A stretch of DNA of 64,000 nucleotides from Bacteroidota bacterium (GTDB lineage Bacteria; Bacteroidota; Bacteroidia; Flavobacteriales; Flavobacteriaceae). The stretch lies in NCBI GenBank assembly GCA_027619415.1, contig JAQCFO010000004.1, positions 1-64,000 on the forward strand, given 5' to 3'. The translations under genes were made by a program, and so were the position numbers. The notes under the pieces were generated by a model. The model ran no database searches, was not told where the DNA came from, and saw only the letters and a program-made list of their open reading frames with translations. Every line of letters begins with the position of its first letter. Positions within the stretch are counted from its first letter, which is position 1. Shown in pieces: positions 9,199 through 18,445 of this stretch.

Positions 9199-10785
9199 AT
9201 GAATAAGATATTTTTAAAGTTAATCTGTATTTCAATTTTGACATCAGGCTTGTGTGTCAATAAGTTATTCTCACAAGTTACATCCCAAGAAATAGATGAA
9301 ATCGTTCAAAATGCAATTGACAACTTTACTGTTGCCGGGGTGGCCGTTGCAGTAGTTAAGGATGGTGAAATTGTACATCAAAAAGGATATGGCATAAGAT
9401 CTATTGAGAGTAAAGCGAAGGTAAATGAACATACAAATTTCGGCATTGCATCTAACTCAAAAGCTTTCACTACAGCAGCTCTAGCAATGCTAGTAGAAGA
9501 GGGGAAACTTTCTTGGACAGATAAAGTAGTAGATCATATTCCAGAGTTTAAAATGTATAATGATTATATAACACAAAATTTCAATATTCAAGATTTATTG
9601 ACGCATAGATCTGGTTTAGGTCTAGGGATAGGCGATTTAATGTTTTTTCCTGATGGTTCAGATTTCACAATTAATGATATTATTACGAGTTTCCAACATT
9701 TTAAACCTCAATCTGCATTTCGAACAAAGTTTGATTATGATAATTTACTTTATATGGTAGCTGGAGAAGTAGTTAAAAGGGTAGGAGGTAAATCTTGGGA
9801 ACAGTTTATAAAGGAACGTATTTTTGAACCCCTAGAAATGGATAATTCATTTGCATCTATTACTTATATTGATGACCTGAGTAACGTTGCATCTCCACAT
9901 CTTAATAATGATAAAACTCTCTCAATTGTAGAGCCTGAGCAGTGGGATCCTGAAAAAATAAATGGAGCTGCCGGATCTATTTATTCTAATGTTAATGATA
10001 TTGCCAATTGGATGCTGCTACATCTAAACAAAGGGAAGTATGGTAATGATCTTGAAAAAAATCTTTTTAGTGAAACTAGTCAAAATGAGATGTGGAAAAT
10101 ACATACTACTCTAGAGCCAAACAGAAACCCTCGTTATAATTCTCATTTTAATGGCTATGGTTTGGGTTGGATGTTGAGTGATGTAAAAGGAAACATGGTA
10201 GTATCCCATACAGGAGGTTTAATTGGGATGTTGTCTAAAACTATTTTGATTCCGGATATAAATCTTGGTGTGGTAGTATTGACAAATACGTATTTAGACG
10301 GTGCAGGAGTATTTTCTGCTGTGACTCAATCTATTGTTGACCGTTATTTAGAACTCGATGATTTTGATTGGGCTTCAGCTTTTGCAAAATCTTTTCAAAA
10401 GCGTGATGGAGATGCTAAAGAAGTAGTTGAAAAAATTTGGGAAATTACAAAGGCAGCGAATACTAGTGAGCTTGAATTAAATAATTTCTTAGGAACTTTT
10501 AAAGACCCCTGGTTTGGAAAGATAGTAATCTATAAAGAAGGTAATAAACTCTGGTTTAGGTCACATCGATCTCCAAAATTAAAAGGTCAGATTTTTTATT
10601 ATAAAGCAAATACATTTGTAGCTAAATGGGACGATCCAAGTCTAGTTGATGCAGATGCATTTGTAATGTTTGGATTAGACGAAGAAGGCAAGGCGTTAAA
10701 TATTAAAATGAAAGGCATATCACCAGTTATTGATTTTAGTTATGATTTTCAAGATCTCTACTTTTCTAGAGTTAATAAAAATTAA
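9199..10785 (+). CDS. Secreted class-C beta-lactamase-fold serine hydrolase
   Basis: 528 aa with a Sec signal (MNKIFLKLICISILTSG through LFSQ, cleavage near residue 26). The penicillin-binding fold motifs are S-N-S-K at 85-88 (nucleophile Ser85, base Lys88), Y-D-N at 180-182 and HTGG near 340 in place of KTG. A C-terminal domain of about 100 residues resembles the DUF3471 module often found on these hydrolases. The family includes D-aminopeptidases, esterases and peptidases; its place after an M19 dipeptidase and opposite a D-Glu epimerase suggests a D-amino-acid peptide hydrolase, but the substrate is inferred only. Confidence 0.85.
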   Translation: MNKIFLKLICISILTSGLCVNKLFSQVTSQEIDEIVQNAIDNFTVAGVAVAVVKDGEIVHQKGYGIRSIESKAKVNEHTNFGIASNSKAFTTAALAMLVEEGKLSWTDKVVDHIPEFKMYNDYITQNFNIQDLLTHRSGLGLGIGDLMFFPDGSDFTINDIITSFQHFKPQSAFRTKFDYDNLLYMVAGEVVKRVGGKSWEQFIKERIFEPLEMDNSFASITYIDDLSNVASPHLNNDKTLSIVEPEQWDPEKINGAAGSIYSNVNDIANWMLLHLNKGKYGNDLEKNLFSETSQNEMWKIHTTLEPNRNPRYNSHFNGYGLGWMLSDVKGNMVVSHTGGLIGMLSKTILIPDINLGVVVLTNTYLDGAGVFSAVTQSIVDRYLELDDFDWASAFAKSFQKRDGDAKEVVEKIWEITKAANTSELELNNFLGTFKDPWFGKIVIYKEGNKLWFRSHRSPKLKGQIFYYKANTFVAKWDDPSLVDADAFVMFGLDEEGKALNIKMKGISPVIDFSYDFQDLYFSRVNKN

Positions 10786-10826
10786 CTATCATAAAAATAT
10801 ATATAATTAGTGTTTATTAAGTCAAA

Positions 10827-11729
10827 TTACTTTTTAAAGAATTGTTGAATTTTGTTTTCAGCATAAATTAATATTGCTAATGCTTTATTAACATTACCTT
10901 TTTCTAATTCTTTTTTAGCAAATCTATGAATAGAGTTTAAATCTAATTTTGAAATGTTTTTTTCTTCATTTAGAATATTTTTAATTTCAGATGCATTAGG
11001 AAGTTTTTTTAAATTGGCTAAACGCCCTAAATTATTCCCTGTTAACACCGTACTTTCCTTAATGCTATTAGGCAGTTTATCTACGCCTATTCCTTTACTT
11101 TTAACAGGTTTAGCAATTTCAAATAATGACTCTTTTGTTGCTCTAATGTACCAGTTTTCACCCATTCGACCTACAAGATCTAATAGAGTAGTGTCTAAAC
11201 ATCCCTTATTGTTTAAATACTTTGTATTAACATGAATTAGTTCAACTTTTGCAAGTATAAGATTTCCAGCTCCTGGACCGTTACCTAATTCTATTATTTT
11301 TGAAACAGTACACTCAAATGAAACAGGAGTTTCCTTAACTCTTGGAGGTTTTATTTTTTTACTTGGAATTGGAGTTAACCCGGATTTTACAAACTCATTA
11401 ACACCTTTTTCATAGCTAGTACTAGTTAATGACATTTGTTCTACCATATCATAGTTGACTATATTAATAACTACTTCTGGGATTTCTTTTATGTTTTCAT
11501 GTGTATGTTTTAATGAATTATTTTTTCCACTTCTAGCTGGAGAAAAAATCATCATTGGAGGGTTTGAACTAAAAACATTAAAAAAACTAAAAGGACTTAA
11601 ATTCACATTACCTTTTTTATCTACAGTGCTAGCAAAACATATTGGTCTTGGAGCAATAGCAGAAAGCAGGTAAGTGTGTAATTCTTGTTGAGTTATATCA
11701 CTTGGATCAATTGTTTTTATATTGTTCAT
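10827..11729 (-). CDS. Flavin reductase-like protein with C-terminal extension, last gene of Tyr catabolic operon
   Basis: 300 aa. Residues about 15-200 are a flavin-reductase-like split-barrel domain (AIAPRPICFASTVD, LSPFSFFNVFSSNPP, GNGPGAGNLILAKV). The remaining 100 residues are a helical extension (GIGVDKLPNSI, LTGNNLGRLANLKKLP) absent from simple HpaC-type reductases. It sits 5 bp after fahA, so it is the distal gene of the homogentisate operon. No step of that pathway needs flavin reduction, so its role is open: reduction of flavin or pterin for the hydroxylase is one possibility. Family assignment is good, role unknown. Confidence 0.8.
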   Translation of the reverse strand: MNNIKTIDPSDITQQELHTYLLSAIAPRPICFASTVDKKGNVNLSPFSFFNVFSSNPPMMIFSPARSGKNNSLKHTHENIKEIPEVVINIVNYDMVEQMSLTSTSYEKGVNEFVKSGLTPIPSKKIKPPRVKETPVSFECTVSKIIELGNGPGAGNLILAKVELIHVNTKYLNNKGCLDTTLLDLVGRMGENWYIRATKESLFEIAKPVKSKGIGVDKLPNSIKESTVLTGNNLGRLANLKKLPNASEIKNILNEEKNISKLDLNSIHRFAKKELEKGNVNKALAILIYAENKIQQFFKK

Positions 11730-11734
11730 TCAGT

Positions 11735-12955
11735 TTATTTAGCTGGTAATATTTTTGTTTCAACCTCACCAAATCCAACACGTTGTCCCTTTTTTTGACT
11801 AAATCCACGAAAAGTGATAGTATCACCATCATTTAAAAACTTTCTTTCAGATCCATTTTCCATTTTAATAGGTTTTGTTCCCATCCAAGATAGTTCTAGC
11901 ATTGAGCCATATGAACCAGGCGTTTTCCCAGAAATAGTTCCTGAACCATAAAGATCTCCTACGTTAATATTACATCCACTTACACTTTGATGAGTTAATT
12001 GTTGTACCATATTCCAATATAAATATTTAAAATTAGATTTGGCAACAACTTGATCCTTAGAGTTTTCAGGTCTTATGGATACTTCTAATTCTATATTATA
12101 ATTCTTTTTTCCTTTGTACTTTAAGTACGGTAATACATCAGGATTTTGGTCAGGACCAGTTAACCTAAATTGGTCTAACGCTTCTAATGTTACAATCCAT
12201 GGAGATATAGAAGAAGCAAAACTTTTTGACAAAAAAGGTCCTAAAGGAACATACTCCCATTTCTGAATATCCCTAGCCGACCAATCGTTTAGAAGAACTA
12301 ACCCGAATATATGATCTTCAGCATCTTCAATTGATATAGAATCTCCAAGATTAGATTTTTTACCAGCAATAAAAGCCATCTCTAATTCAAAATCTAAACG
12401 TTCAGTAGCTTTAAATACTGGCTGAGTAGAGTTAAGGGGCAGTATTTGACCTTTTGGCCTATTAATAGACTGTTTACTGATAATAATTGAACTAGACCTT
12501 CCGTGATACCCTACAGGTATATGCTTCCAGTTTGGAAGAAGCGGATTATCTTTATCACGAAACATTGTACCTATATTAGTTGCATGTTCGATACTTGAAT
12601 AAAAATCAGTATAATCCCCAATATTTATTGGCATATGCATTTGTGATTCAGATTGAAGCACAAATAGATTGGATTTGTTTGAAATTGGAGAGCTTTCGTC
12701 TGAAATCCAATGTTGAATAGAGGTTCTTACTTTATTAGTGATTGGTTTTCCTAGAGAAATAAAATCATTTAAGGTGTTTTCATTAAATACAGATGTGTCA
12801 AAATCAAAAACTCCTAATTCGGATAAGGCAACTAAATCTAAAATATGATTACCAATAGCTACCCCAGCTCTAGGAGTTCGTTGTTTTGTTGAGAAAATTC
12901 CAAAAGGAATGTTGTAAATAGAAAAATCTGAATTTTCTGGTATATCAATTATCAT
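11735..12955 (-). CDS. fahA: Fumarylacetoacetase
   Basis: 406-aa fumarylacetoacetate hydrolase, the last step of tyrosine degradation, yielding fumarate and acetoacetate. Family signatures are present in order: DFYSSIEHATNIGTMFR, HIPVGYHGRSSS, ERLDFELEMAFI (metal-binding acidic pair), LNDWSARDIQKWEYVPLGPF, and GSGTISGKTPGSYGSM. The length is the usual 400-420. It lies 6 bp after hmgA and 5 bp before the flavin reductase gene, all in one tight leftward operon. Confidence 0.96.
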   Translation of the reverse strand: MIIDIPENSDFSIYNIPFGIFSTKQRTPRAGVAIGNHILDLVALSELGVFDFDTSVFNENTLNDFISLGKPITNKVRTSIQHWISDESSPISNKSNLFVLQSESQMHMPINIGDYTDFYSSIEHATNIGTMFRDKDNPLLPNWKHIPVGYHGRSSSIIISKQSINRPKGQILPLNSTQPVFKATERLDFELEMAFIAGKKSNLGDSISIEDAEDHIFGLVLLNDWSARDIQKWEYVPLGPFLSKSFASSISPWIVTLEALDQFRLTGPDQNPDVLPYLKYKGKKNYNIELEVSIRPENSKDQVVAKSNFKYLYWNMVQQLTHQSVSGCNINVGDLYGSGTISGKTPGSYGSMLELSWMGTKPIKMENGSERKFLNDGDTITFRGFSQKKGQRVGFGEVETKILPAK

Positions 12956-12961
12956 ATGTTA

Positions 12962-14119
12962 TTATTTTAACCAAGATTTAAAATATTTTCCGTCATCGAT
13001 TTTTAATGCATTTTCAGTCACTTGTAGTGGGCTAAATGTGTCAATCATGACTGCTAATTCATGAGTCTCTTTTTTTCCGATACTTCCTTCATATGTTCCA
13101 GGGTGCGGACCATGAGGAATTCCAGAAGGGTGTACTGAAATGTGACCCGGTTTGATATCAGTTCTACTCATAAAGTCCCCATCTACATAGTAAATGATTT
13201 CATCAGAATCTATATTGGAATGATTATATGGTGATGGAATAGCTTTAGGGTGGTAATCATATAGTCTTGGACAGAAAGAACATATCACAAACGATTTAGT
13301 TTCAAAAGTCTGATGAACTGGTGGAGGTTGGTGAATTCTTCCTGTAATAGGTTCAAAATTATGAATAGAGAAGCCGTAAGGGAAGTTGTAACCGTCCCAT
13401 CCTACAACATCAAAAGGATGAGTGCCGTAGATGATTTCATGTAACATTCCTTGTTTTTTTATTTTTACAAGAAAATCACCTTTTTCATTAAAAGAAACTA
13501 AGTTTTTGGGTAGTTTATAATCACGTTCACAAAATGGAGAATGTTCTGTCAATTGACCAAACCAGTTGCGGTATTTTTTTGGAGTGTAAATAGGATCAAA
13601 TGATTCTGCATATAAAATCCTATTATCTTCACTTTCAAATTCAATTTGATAAATCATCCCTCTAGGGATTATCAAATAATCTCCATATTCAAAAGAAATA
13701 TTTCCTAATAAAGTTTTAAGATTCCCTTTGCCTTTATGAATAAATAACATTTCATCAGCATCTGAATTTTTATAAAAATATGTTTTCATGGATTTTTTTG
13801 GAGCAGCCAGTCCAATATGCACACTTTTATTTACTAGTAAAGTTTGTCTGGAATCTAAAAAATCATTTTCAGGTAAAATGTCAAACCCAATCAATTTTAG
13901 GGATGTGATGTTTTTTTCTATTGCAACTTTTGGAGTTACATCTATACTTTTGTTAATTTTTTTTATCTGAGTAGGCGCGTGCTCATGATATAACAATGAA
14001 GACATTCCTTCAAATCCAATAGTTCCAAATAATTCTTCATGATAAAGAGTTCCGTCAGGTTTATAAAATTGAGTATGTCGTTTACTAGGGGTTTTTCCAA
14101 GAGAATGATATATAGGCAT
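12962..14119 (-). CDS. hmgA: Homogentisate 1,2-dioxygenase
   Basis: 385-aa cupin-fold iron dioxygenase that opens the homogentisate ring to maleylacetoacetate. Recognisable blocks are GTHPFDVVGWDGYNFPYGFS, ITGRIHQPPPVHQTFET, and the C-terminal metal block HPSGIPHGPHPGTYEGS ... KETHELAVMID. It is shorter than the animal enzyme (about 445 aa) but normal for the Bacteroidota version. It is separated from the upstream hydroxylase gene by 4 bp and from fahA by 6 bp. Confidence 0.95.
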   Translation of the reverse strand: MPIYHSLGKTPSKRHTQFYKPDGTLYHEELFGTIGFEGMSSLLYHEHAPTQIKKINKSIDVTPKVAIEKNITSLKLIGFDILPENDFLDSRQTLLVNKSVHIGLAAPKKSMKTYFYKNSDADEMLFIHKGKGNLKTLLGNISFEYGDYLIIPRGMIYQIEFESEDNRILYAESFDPIYTPKKYRNWFGQLTEHSPFCERDYKLPKNLVSFNEKGDFLVKIKKQGMLHEIIYGTHPFDVVGWDGYNFPYGFSIHNFEPITGRIHQPPPVHQTFETKSFVICSFCPRLYDYHPKAIPSPYNHSNIDSDEIIYYVDGDFMSRTDIKPGHISVHPSGIPHGPHPGTYEGSIGKKETHELAVMIDTFSPLQVTENALKIDDGKYFKSWLK

Positions 14120-14123
14120 AGTT

Positions 14124-15869
14124 TTACGATTTATTAGTTTTAATTAAAGCAATTCCATTATTTATAAGATCATAATATTTAGGAAAATTTTTCATTATTT
14201 TATTTAAATATAGTAAAGCTTTTTCGCTATAATCAATAAATGAATTATTTAAACATACTTCATAAAAATTCAGTATAACTAGCCAATCATCTGCAGTTGT
14301 ATTGATTATTTTTTTAAAAAGAATTTCTTTTTCTTTTGAAGAAAATTTAGAGGAGCTAAATTTTTCTACATCTTTATAAAGTTTATTTGATTTAGGAACT
14401 TTTGAAGTCGGAGTACTTTTATAATTACTTTTTTCTATTTTAAATGAGGAGTTGTCAGCACATCCAGAGTATGCAGAAGTGATCTTATTTCCAACAGCCA
14501 TGTCGTAAACCCCCCAATCTGGTTGAAATAAAATTTGATTTTCAAAAGTAACTAGACAATCTTTAAAAGAGATTAGTAAAATTTTTCCAAAAACATTTCT
14601 TATCCCAGTTATAATAGTTCCTTTAACTATCACCCCACTTTCGAATTTAAGAGAGGTTTTTTTTCCTTCAATTATTCCAAATAATTCTAAATCAGAAGGA
14701 GACATATCTTCTATAGCTAAGTTGCTTTTTTTAAGTTTTCCTATTGGAGAACCAAAACCTGAAGAGTGATATTTTATGCTGTGTCCTATCAATTCCTTAT
14801 TTCGATAAGATAAAGCAGTTTTTGAATTGGTAGCTAAGTAAGCTGCTTTTTTATTGTTATTAGGGTTTGAAATACAGTCATTAAAAACACCTGATATTTG
14901 TAATCCTGTACTTAGCTCAATAGTTCCTAGTTGTTTGGAATTAATTAATTTTTTTAAACCCTCTATACCACCTTTTCTTAGAGACATTTGATCGGCTAAT
15001 TCTTCTAGAACTTTACTTAAATGAGAAAAATTTGGAATAACAAATAGCTGAGGTTGTGGTTTTGTGATATCAAATCTTTGATAGGCTGCTTCTAAAGAGT
15101 AAGGTTTTTTAACTACTTTTTTATCCAAACACCATTTGCTTTCACCAATAGATGACAATAAGCCAGCACCATAAATTTTAAAATCTTCTAAGTTTCCTAT
15201 TAGACCATATTCAACAGTCCACCAATGAATATTTCTAATTAGTTCCATTTCAGAAAATTCTTTATTAGTATTTTGAAGCTGTAATACTTTTTCTAGTGAG
15301 ATGTCAATTTCTTGCTTTGTAGAACCTACTGTTTCTTTTAGTATTGATAAATCCCTTATTGCTATGAACATTTCCCAGTCATGAGATGATGAGATTGCTT
15401 TGGAACCTATTTGCCCAAACCTCCTTAAGTATTCCGAATATTCTGGGTGTGCTAAGAATGGGGCATGCCCTGCAGACTCGTGTATTATGTCTGGAGCAGG
15501 AGTATACTCAATATTTTGTAGTTGTCTTATTTCACTAGCTATAATAAGAACATTATAGGATTGAAATTCCATAAATGCTGATGGAGGAATAAATCCGTCA
15601 ACAGCTACAGCAGCCCAACCGATATCTTTTAATATCCGATTCATTCCGTACATACTGGGAATTTTATCAGCTGAAATACATGCTTTTTCTAATCCAGTAA
15701 TATAAAAATCATGCGCGTGTTTTTTTAAAAAAGAAATATTGCTTCGCATAACATACTTCCAAACAGATTGATTTATAGCAGTATAGGATTCATAATTCTG
15801 AGGTTTAATATATTGCTTTAAATGATCTGGTAATTGATCAATTATTGGATTACTTATTTTTAATATCAT
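14124..15869 (-). CDS. Aromatic amino acid (phenylalanine 4-) hydroxylase with long C-terminal extension
   Basis: 581 aa. The N-terminal half is a biopterin-dependent aromatic amino acid hydroxylase: HESAGHAPFLAHPEYSEYL supplies the two iron-binding His and HWWTVEYGLIG the iron-binding Glu. Given the operon it most likely converts phenylalanine to tyrosine. The C-terminal 280 residues are not part of the catalytic fold; they contain beta-rich segments and a helical tail and match the long Bacteroidota form rather than the 260-290 aa proteobacterial enzyme. No pterin dehydratase (phhB) is adjacent. It begins 31 bp downstream of hppD. Confidence 0.9.
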   Translation of the reverse strand: MILKISNPIIDQLPDHLKQYIKPQNYESYTAINQSVWKYVMRSNISFLKKHAHDFYITGLEKACISADKIPSMYGMNRILKDIGWAAVAVDGFIPPSAFMEFQSYNVLIIASEIRQLQNIEYTPAPDIIHESAGHAPFLAHPEYSEYLRRFGQIGSKAISSSHDWEMFIAIRDLSILKETVGSTKQEIDISLEKVLQLQNTNKEFSEMELIRNIHWWTVEYGLIGNLEDFKIYGAGLLSSIGESKWCLDKKVVKKPYSLEAAYQRFDITKPQPQLFVIPNFSHLSKVLEELADQMSLRKGGIEGLKKLINSKQLGTIELSTGLQISGVFNDCISNPNNNKKAAYLATNSKTALSYRNKELIGHSIKYHSSGFGSPIGKLKKSNLAIEDMSPSDLELFGIIEGKKTSLKFESGVIVKGTIITGIRNVFGKILLISFKDCLVTFENQILFQPDWGVYDMAVGNKITSAYSGCADNSSFKIEKSNYKSTPTSKVPKSNKLYKDVEKFSSSKFSSKEKEILFKKIINTTADDWLVILNFYEVCLNNSFIDYSEKALLYLNKIMKNFPKYYDLINNGIALIKTNKS

Positions 15870-15900
15870 TATATCCTATTTTATATGTATAAAAATATAT

Positions 15901-17022
15901 TTACAAAGTCCCTCTAAGTTCTTGTTCTTTTTCAATAGCCTCAAATAGTGCTTTAAAGTTTCCTTTACCAAATGACAAGGCTCCCTTTCTTTGAATAATT
16001 TCAAAAAACATCGTTGGTCTTGGCTCTACAGGTCGAGTGAAAATCTGTAATAAATACCCTTCGTCATCCCTGTCTACCAAAATGTTTAATTCTTTAAGTT
16101 TCGATATTTCTTCATCAATCTCACCAACTCTGTTTAATACCGAATCGTAATAATATGAAGGAACTTTTAAAAACTCAACTCCACGACTTTTTAAATCTGT
16201 AACAGTTTTAACAATATCATCTGTAGAAAGAGCAATATGCTGAATCCCTTCTCCTTCATAAAAATCTAAAAACTCTTCTACTTGAGATTTTTTCTTCCCT
16301 TCAGCAGGCTCATTAATGGGAAACTTTATTTTACCGTTTCCACTACTCATTACTTTACTCATAAGAGCAGTATAATCTGTAGAAATATCTTCATCATCAA
16401 ACGAAAGAATTTGAGAGAATCCTAATACTTTTTGATAAAAACTTACCCATAAATCCATCTTGTTCCAATCTACATTCCCTACCATGTGATCAACAAATTT
16501 TAACCCTGTATTTTGTGGGTTATAATCTGGTGTTTCCCATTTTCTATATCCTGGCAAGAAAATTCCGCTGTAGTTCTTTCTTTCAATAAAAACATGAACA
16601 GTTTCACCATAAGTGTAAATACCAGATTTAACAATCTTTCCTTGATCGTCAGTTTCTGTTTTTGGTGTAAAATAAGATTTGGCTCCATTTTTAATAGCAG
16701 TTTCGTAAGCATAGGTAGCATCATCTACCCAAAAAGCCACCACTTTAACGCCATCGCCATGTTGATCTATATGTAGACCAATTTCTGTTCCGCTTTTTAA
16801 AGGAGAGGTTAGTACTAAGCGAATTTTATCTTGAGCAAGTACGTAACTTTCTCTGTCTTTTATTCCTGTTTCTAAGCCAGAGTAAGCTAAAGATTGAAAT
16901 CCAAATGCAGTTTTGTAATAATGAGCAGCTTGCTTAGAGTTGCCAACGTATAATTCTATGTAATCAGTACCATTTAAAGGCATAAAATCTAACTTACTAT
17001 TGTTTTTTTTTGTTTTTATCAT
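15901..17022 (-). CDS. hppD: 4-hydroxyphenylpyruvate dioxygenase
   Basis: 373-aa enzyme converting 4-hydroxyphenylpyruvate to homogentisate, first gene of the catabolic operon. Two VOC-type halves are visible (NGTDYIELYVGNSKQAAHYY near 18-37 and FVDHMVGNVDWNKMDLWVSF in the second half). The iron ligands fit KFVDHMVGN (His), GEGIQHIALSTDDI (His) and the C-terminal TMFFEIIQRKG (Glu). It is transcribed away from the MarR gene across a region of about 125 bp containing an inverted repeat. Confidence 0.96.
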   Translation of the reverse strand: MIKTKKNNSKLDFMPLNGTDYIELYVGNSKQAAHYYKTAFGFQSLAYSGLETGIKDRESYVLAQDKIRLVLTSPLKSGTEIGLHIDQHGDGVKVVAFWVDDATYAYETAIKNGAKSYFTPKTETDDQGKIVKSGIYTYGETVHVFIERKNYSGIFLPGYRKWETPDYNPQNTGLKFVDHMVGNVDWNKMDLWVSFYQKVLGFSQILSFDDEDISTDYTALMSKVMSSGNGKIKFPINEPAEGKKKSQVEEFLDFYEGEGIQHIALSTDDIVKTVTDLKSRGVEFLKVPSYYYDSVLNRVGEIDEEISKLKELNILVDRDDEGYLLQIFTRPVEPRPTMFFEIIQRKGALSFGKGNFKALFEAIEKEQELRGTL

Positions 17023-17061
17023 TTATGTGTTCTATGTCGTTATATATAAAAATATAAAAAT

Positions 17062-17081
17062 ATTGTTGTCAATGCAACAAT
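17062..17081. promoter_or_regulatory. Inverted repeat, candidate MarR operator
   Basis: ATTGTTG and CAACAAT are perfect 7-bp arms around a 6-bp centre (TCAATG), in the region between the divergent hppD operon and the MarR gene. This arm length and spacing are typical of operators bound by winged-helix MarR dimers. Its position about 40 bp upstream of hppD and 67 bp upstream of the regulator would allow control of both. Binding itself is inferred. Confidence 0.65.
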
Positions 17082-17148
17082 TGGGATGTTTTTTATATTA
17101 TTTTAAATAATTTGGGTTTAAAACATGTTATTATTATATTCACTTTAT

Positions 17149-17607
17149 ATGGATAGAATAGAAGGTTTTGGACTATACTTAGATTTAACTCTAAAAAAAA
17201 TATCTGAGACATATTTAAGAGTATTTAATAATAATAATATAAACCTTACAATAGAGCAATTTGTTATTTTACAGCAAATTGATAGGCTAGGAAATAATGC
17301 TTCGCAAAAAGATATAGTAGAGATTAATTTCAGAAATAGAGCAACTACTTCAAGAGTTATTAGTGGTTTATGTAAAAAAAATTTTGTAAAAAAGAAAAGG
17401 TTTAAAAGTGACTTAAAACGTTACAAACTTATTATATCGGAAGAAGGGTATCTTGAACTAGAAAAGGCTCAACCTTATGTTCAAAAGTTAAGGAATTTGT
17501 CTAAAAAAAATATTAAACAAAAAGATTTTAACGAGTTATTAGTTATTTTGGAAAAAATCAGAAATAATTATGAACTTTTTGATGAAAGTGTAAAACCTAT
17601 TTCATAG
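17149..17607 (+). CDS. MarR family transcriptional regulator of aromatic catabolism
   Basis: 152 aa from the ATG at 17149, which gives the family-like start MDRIEGFGLYLD; the ORF track start (ATG at 17125) adds eight hydrophobic residues and cannot be excluded. The winged helix is clear: LTIEQFVILQQIDRLGN, recognition helix NFRNRATTSRVISGLCKK, and wing FVKKKRFKSDLKRYKLIISEEG. It is divergent from the homogentisate operon, so it probably represses that operon and itself, with an aromatic acid intermediate as ligand. The recognition helix is unusually Lys/Arg-rich. Confidence 0.85.
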   Translation: MDRIEGFGLYLDLTLKKISETYLRVFNNNNINLTIEQFVILQQIDRLGNNASQKDIVEINFRNRATTSRVISGLCKKNFVKKKRFKSDLKRYKLIISEEGYLELEKAQPYVQKLRNLSKKNIKQKDFNELLVILEKIRNNYELFDESVKPIS

Positions 17608-17782
17608 TTCGTTTTTATACATACAGAATAATACTGTTATTTATTCAAATCATTCTAATAAATAAAAAGTTTACATTATTTAATTGATTGGTAAATTATA
17701 AAAGTTATTGATTGATATTTTGTTCAGTTTTTCTACCTTAGTATAAATAAAAAGTTAATTTTATCATTAAAATATAAAATTT

Positions 17783-18391
17783 ATGAAAAATGTAATTCTA
17801 ATTACTTTAATGTTTTTTGTTTCATTTTTATCATTTTCACAAAACGTTACGCAATACTTGAATCCAGTTTCTAGTCCTCAAGCATCTGTAAGTCAGAATG
17901 TAGGTATGACTAATATTTCTATTGACTATTCATCTCCGGGTATTAAAGGAAGGCAAGTTTTTGGCAACCTAGTTCCTTATGATCAACTATGGAGAGCTGG
18001 TGCAAATAGTCCTACTTTGATAAAATTTTCAACTAATGTAACTATTGGTGATAAGACATTAAGAGCAGGTGATTATGCTATTGCTATAACTCCTAGAAAA
18101 GACAGTAAATGGACTATAGATCTAAATTCTGCTGGAAAATATCCTTTTGCTTATATGTTAGGCGGAAAATTAGATATAGAGGCCTATAATAAAGATTTAG
18201 CTGTTAGTTTTGATGTAAATCCAGAATATTGGGATAATGACACGTCTATTGAAAGGTTAAAATATATTATAGATGCAAATGACAACAAGATAGCCATAGT
18301 AACTTTGTTATGGGATAATGTGTTAGTAAGATTTAAGGTTGATACAATGACAGAAAAACATCTTGAAAATTTTTCAAATACATTAAAATAA
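17783..18391 (+). CDS. Exported DUF2911 protein
   Basis: 202 aa with a Sec signal (MKNVILITLMFFVSFLSFSQ). The mature part matches the DUF2911 family: SPQASVSQNVGMTNISIDYSSP, GRQVFGNLVPYDQLWRAGAN and the TLRAGDYAI block. These periplasmic or secreted beta-rich proteins are common in Bacteroidota and have no established function. It converges on the M24 peptidase gene 54 bp away; upstream it has its own non-coding spacer after the MarR gene. Confidence 0.85.
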   Translation: MKNVILITLMFFVSFLSFSQNVTQYLNPVSSPQASVSQNVGMTNISIDYSSPGIKGRQVFGNLVPYDQLWRAGANSPTLIKFSTNVTIGDKTLRAGDYAIAITPRKDSKWTIDLNSAGKYPFAYMLGGKLDIEAYNKDLAVSFDVNPEYWDNDTSIERLKYIIDANDNKIAIVTLLWDNVLVRFKVDTMTEKHLENFSNTLK

Positions 18392-18445
18392 GAAATCAAT
18401 TTTATTTTTGCAGAGGATTATTTATCAAAAATCATTATTAAGGTT

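Noticed and set aside
10954-11673. Two plus-strand ORFs (93 and 72 aa)
   Set aside because: Antisense shadows of the flavin reductase gene; low-complexity hydrophobic translations.
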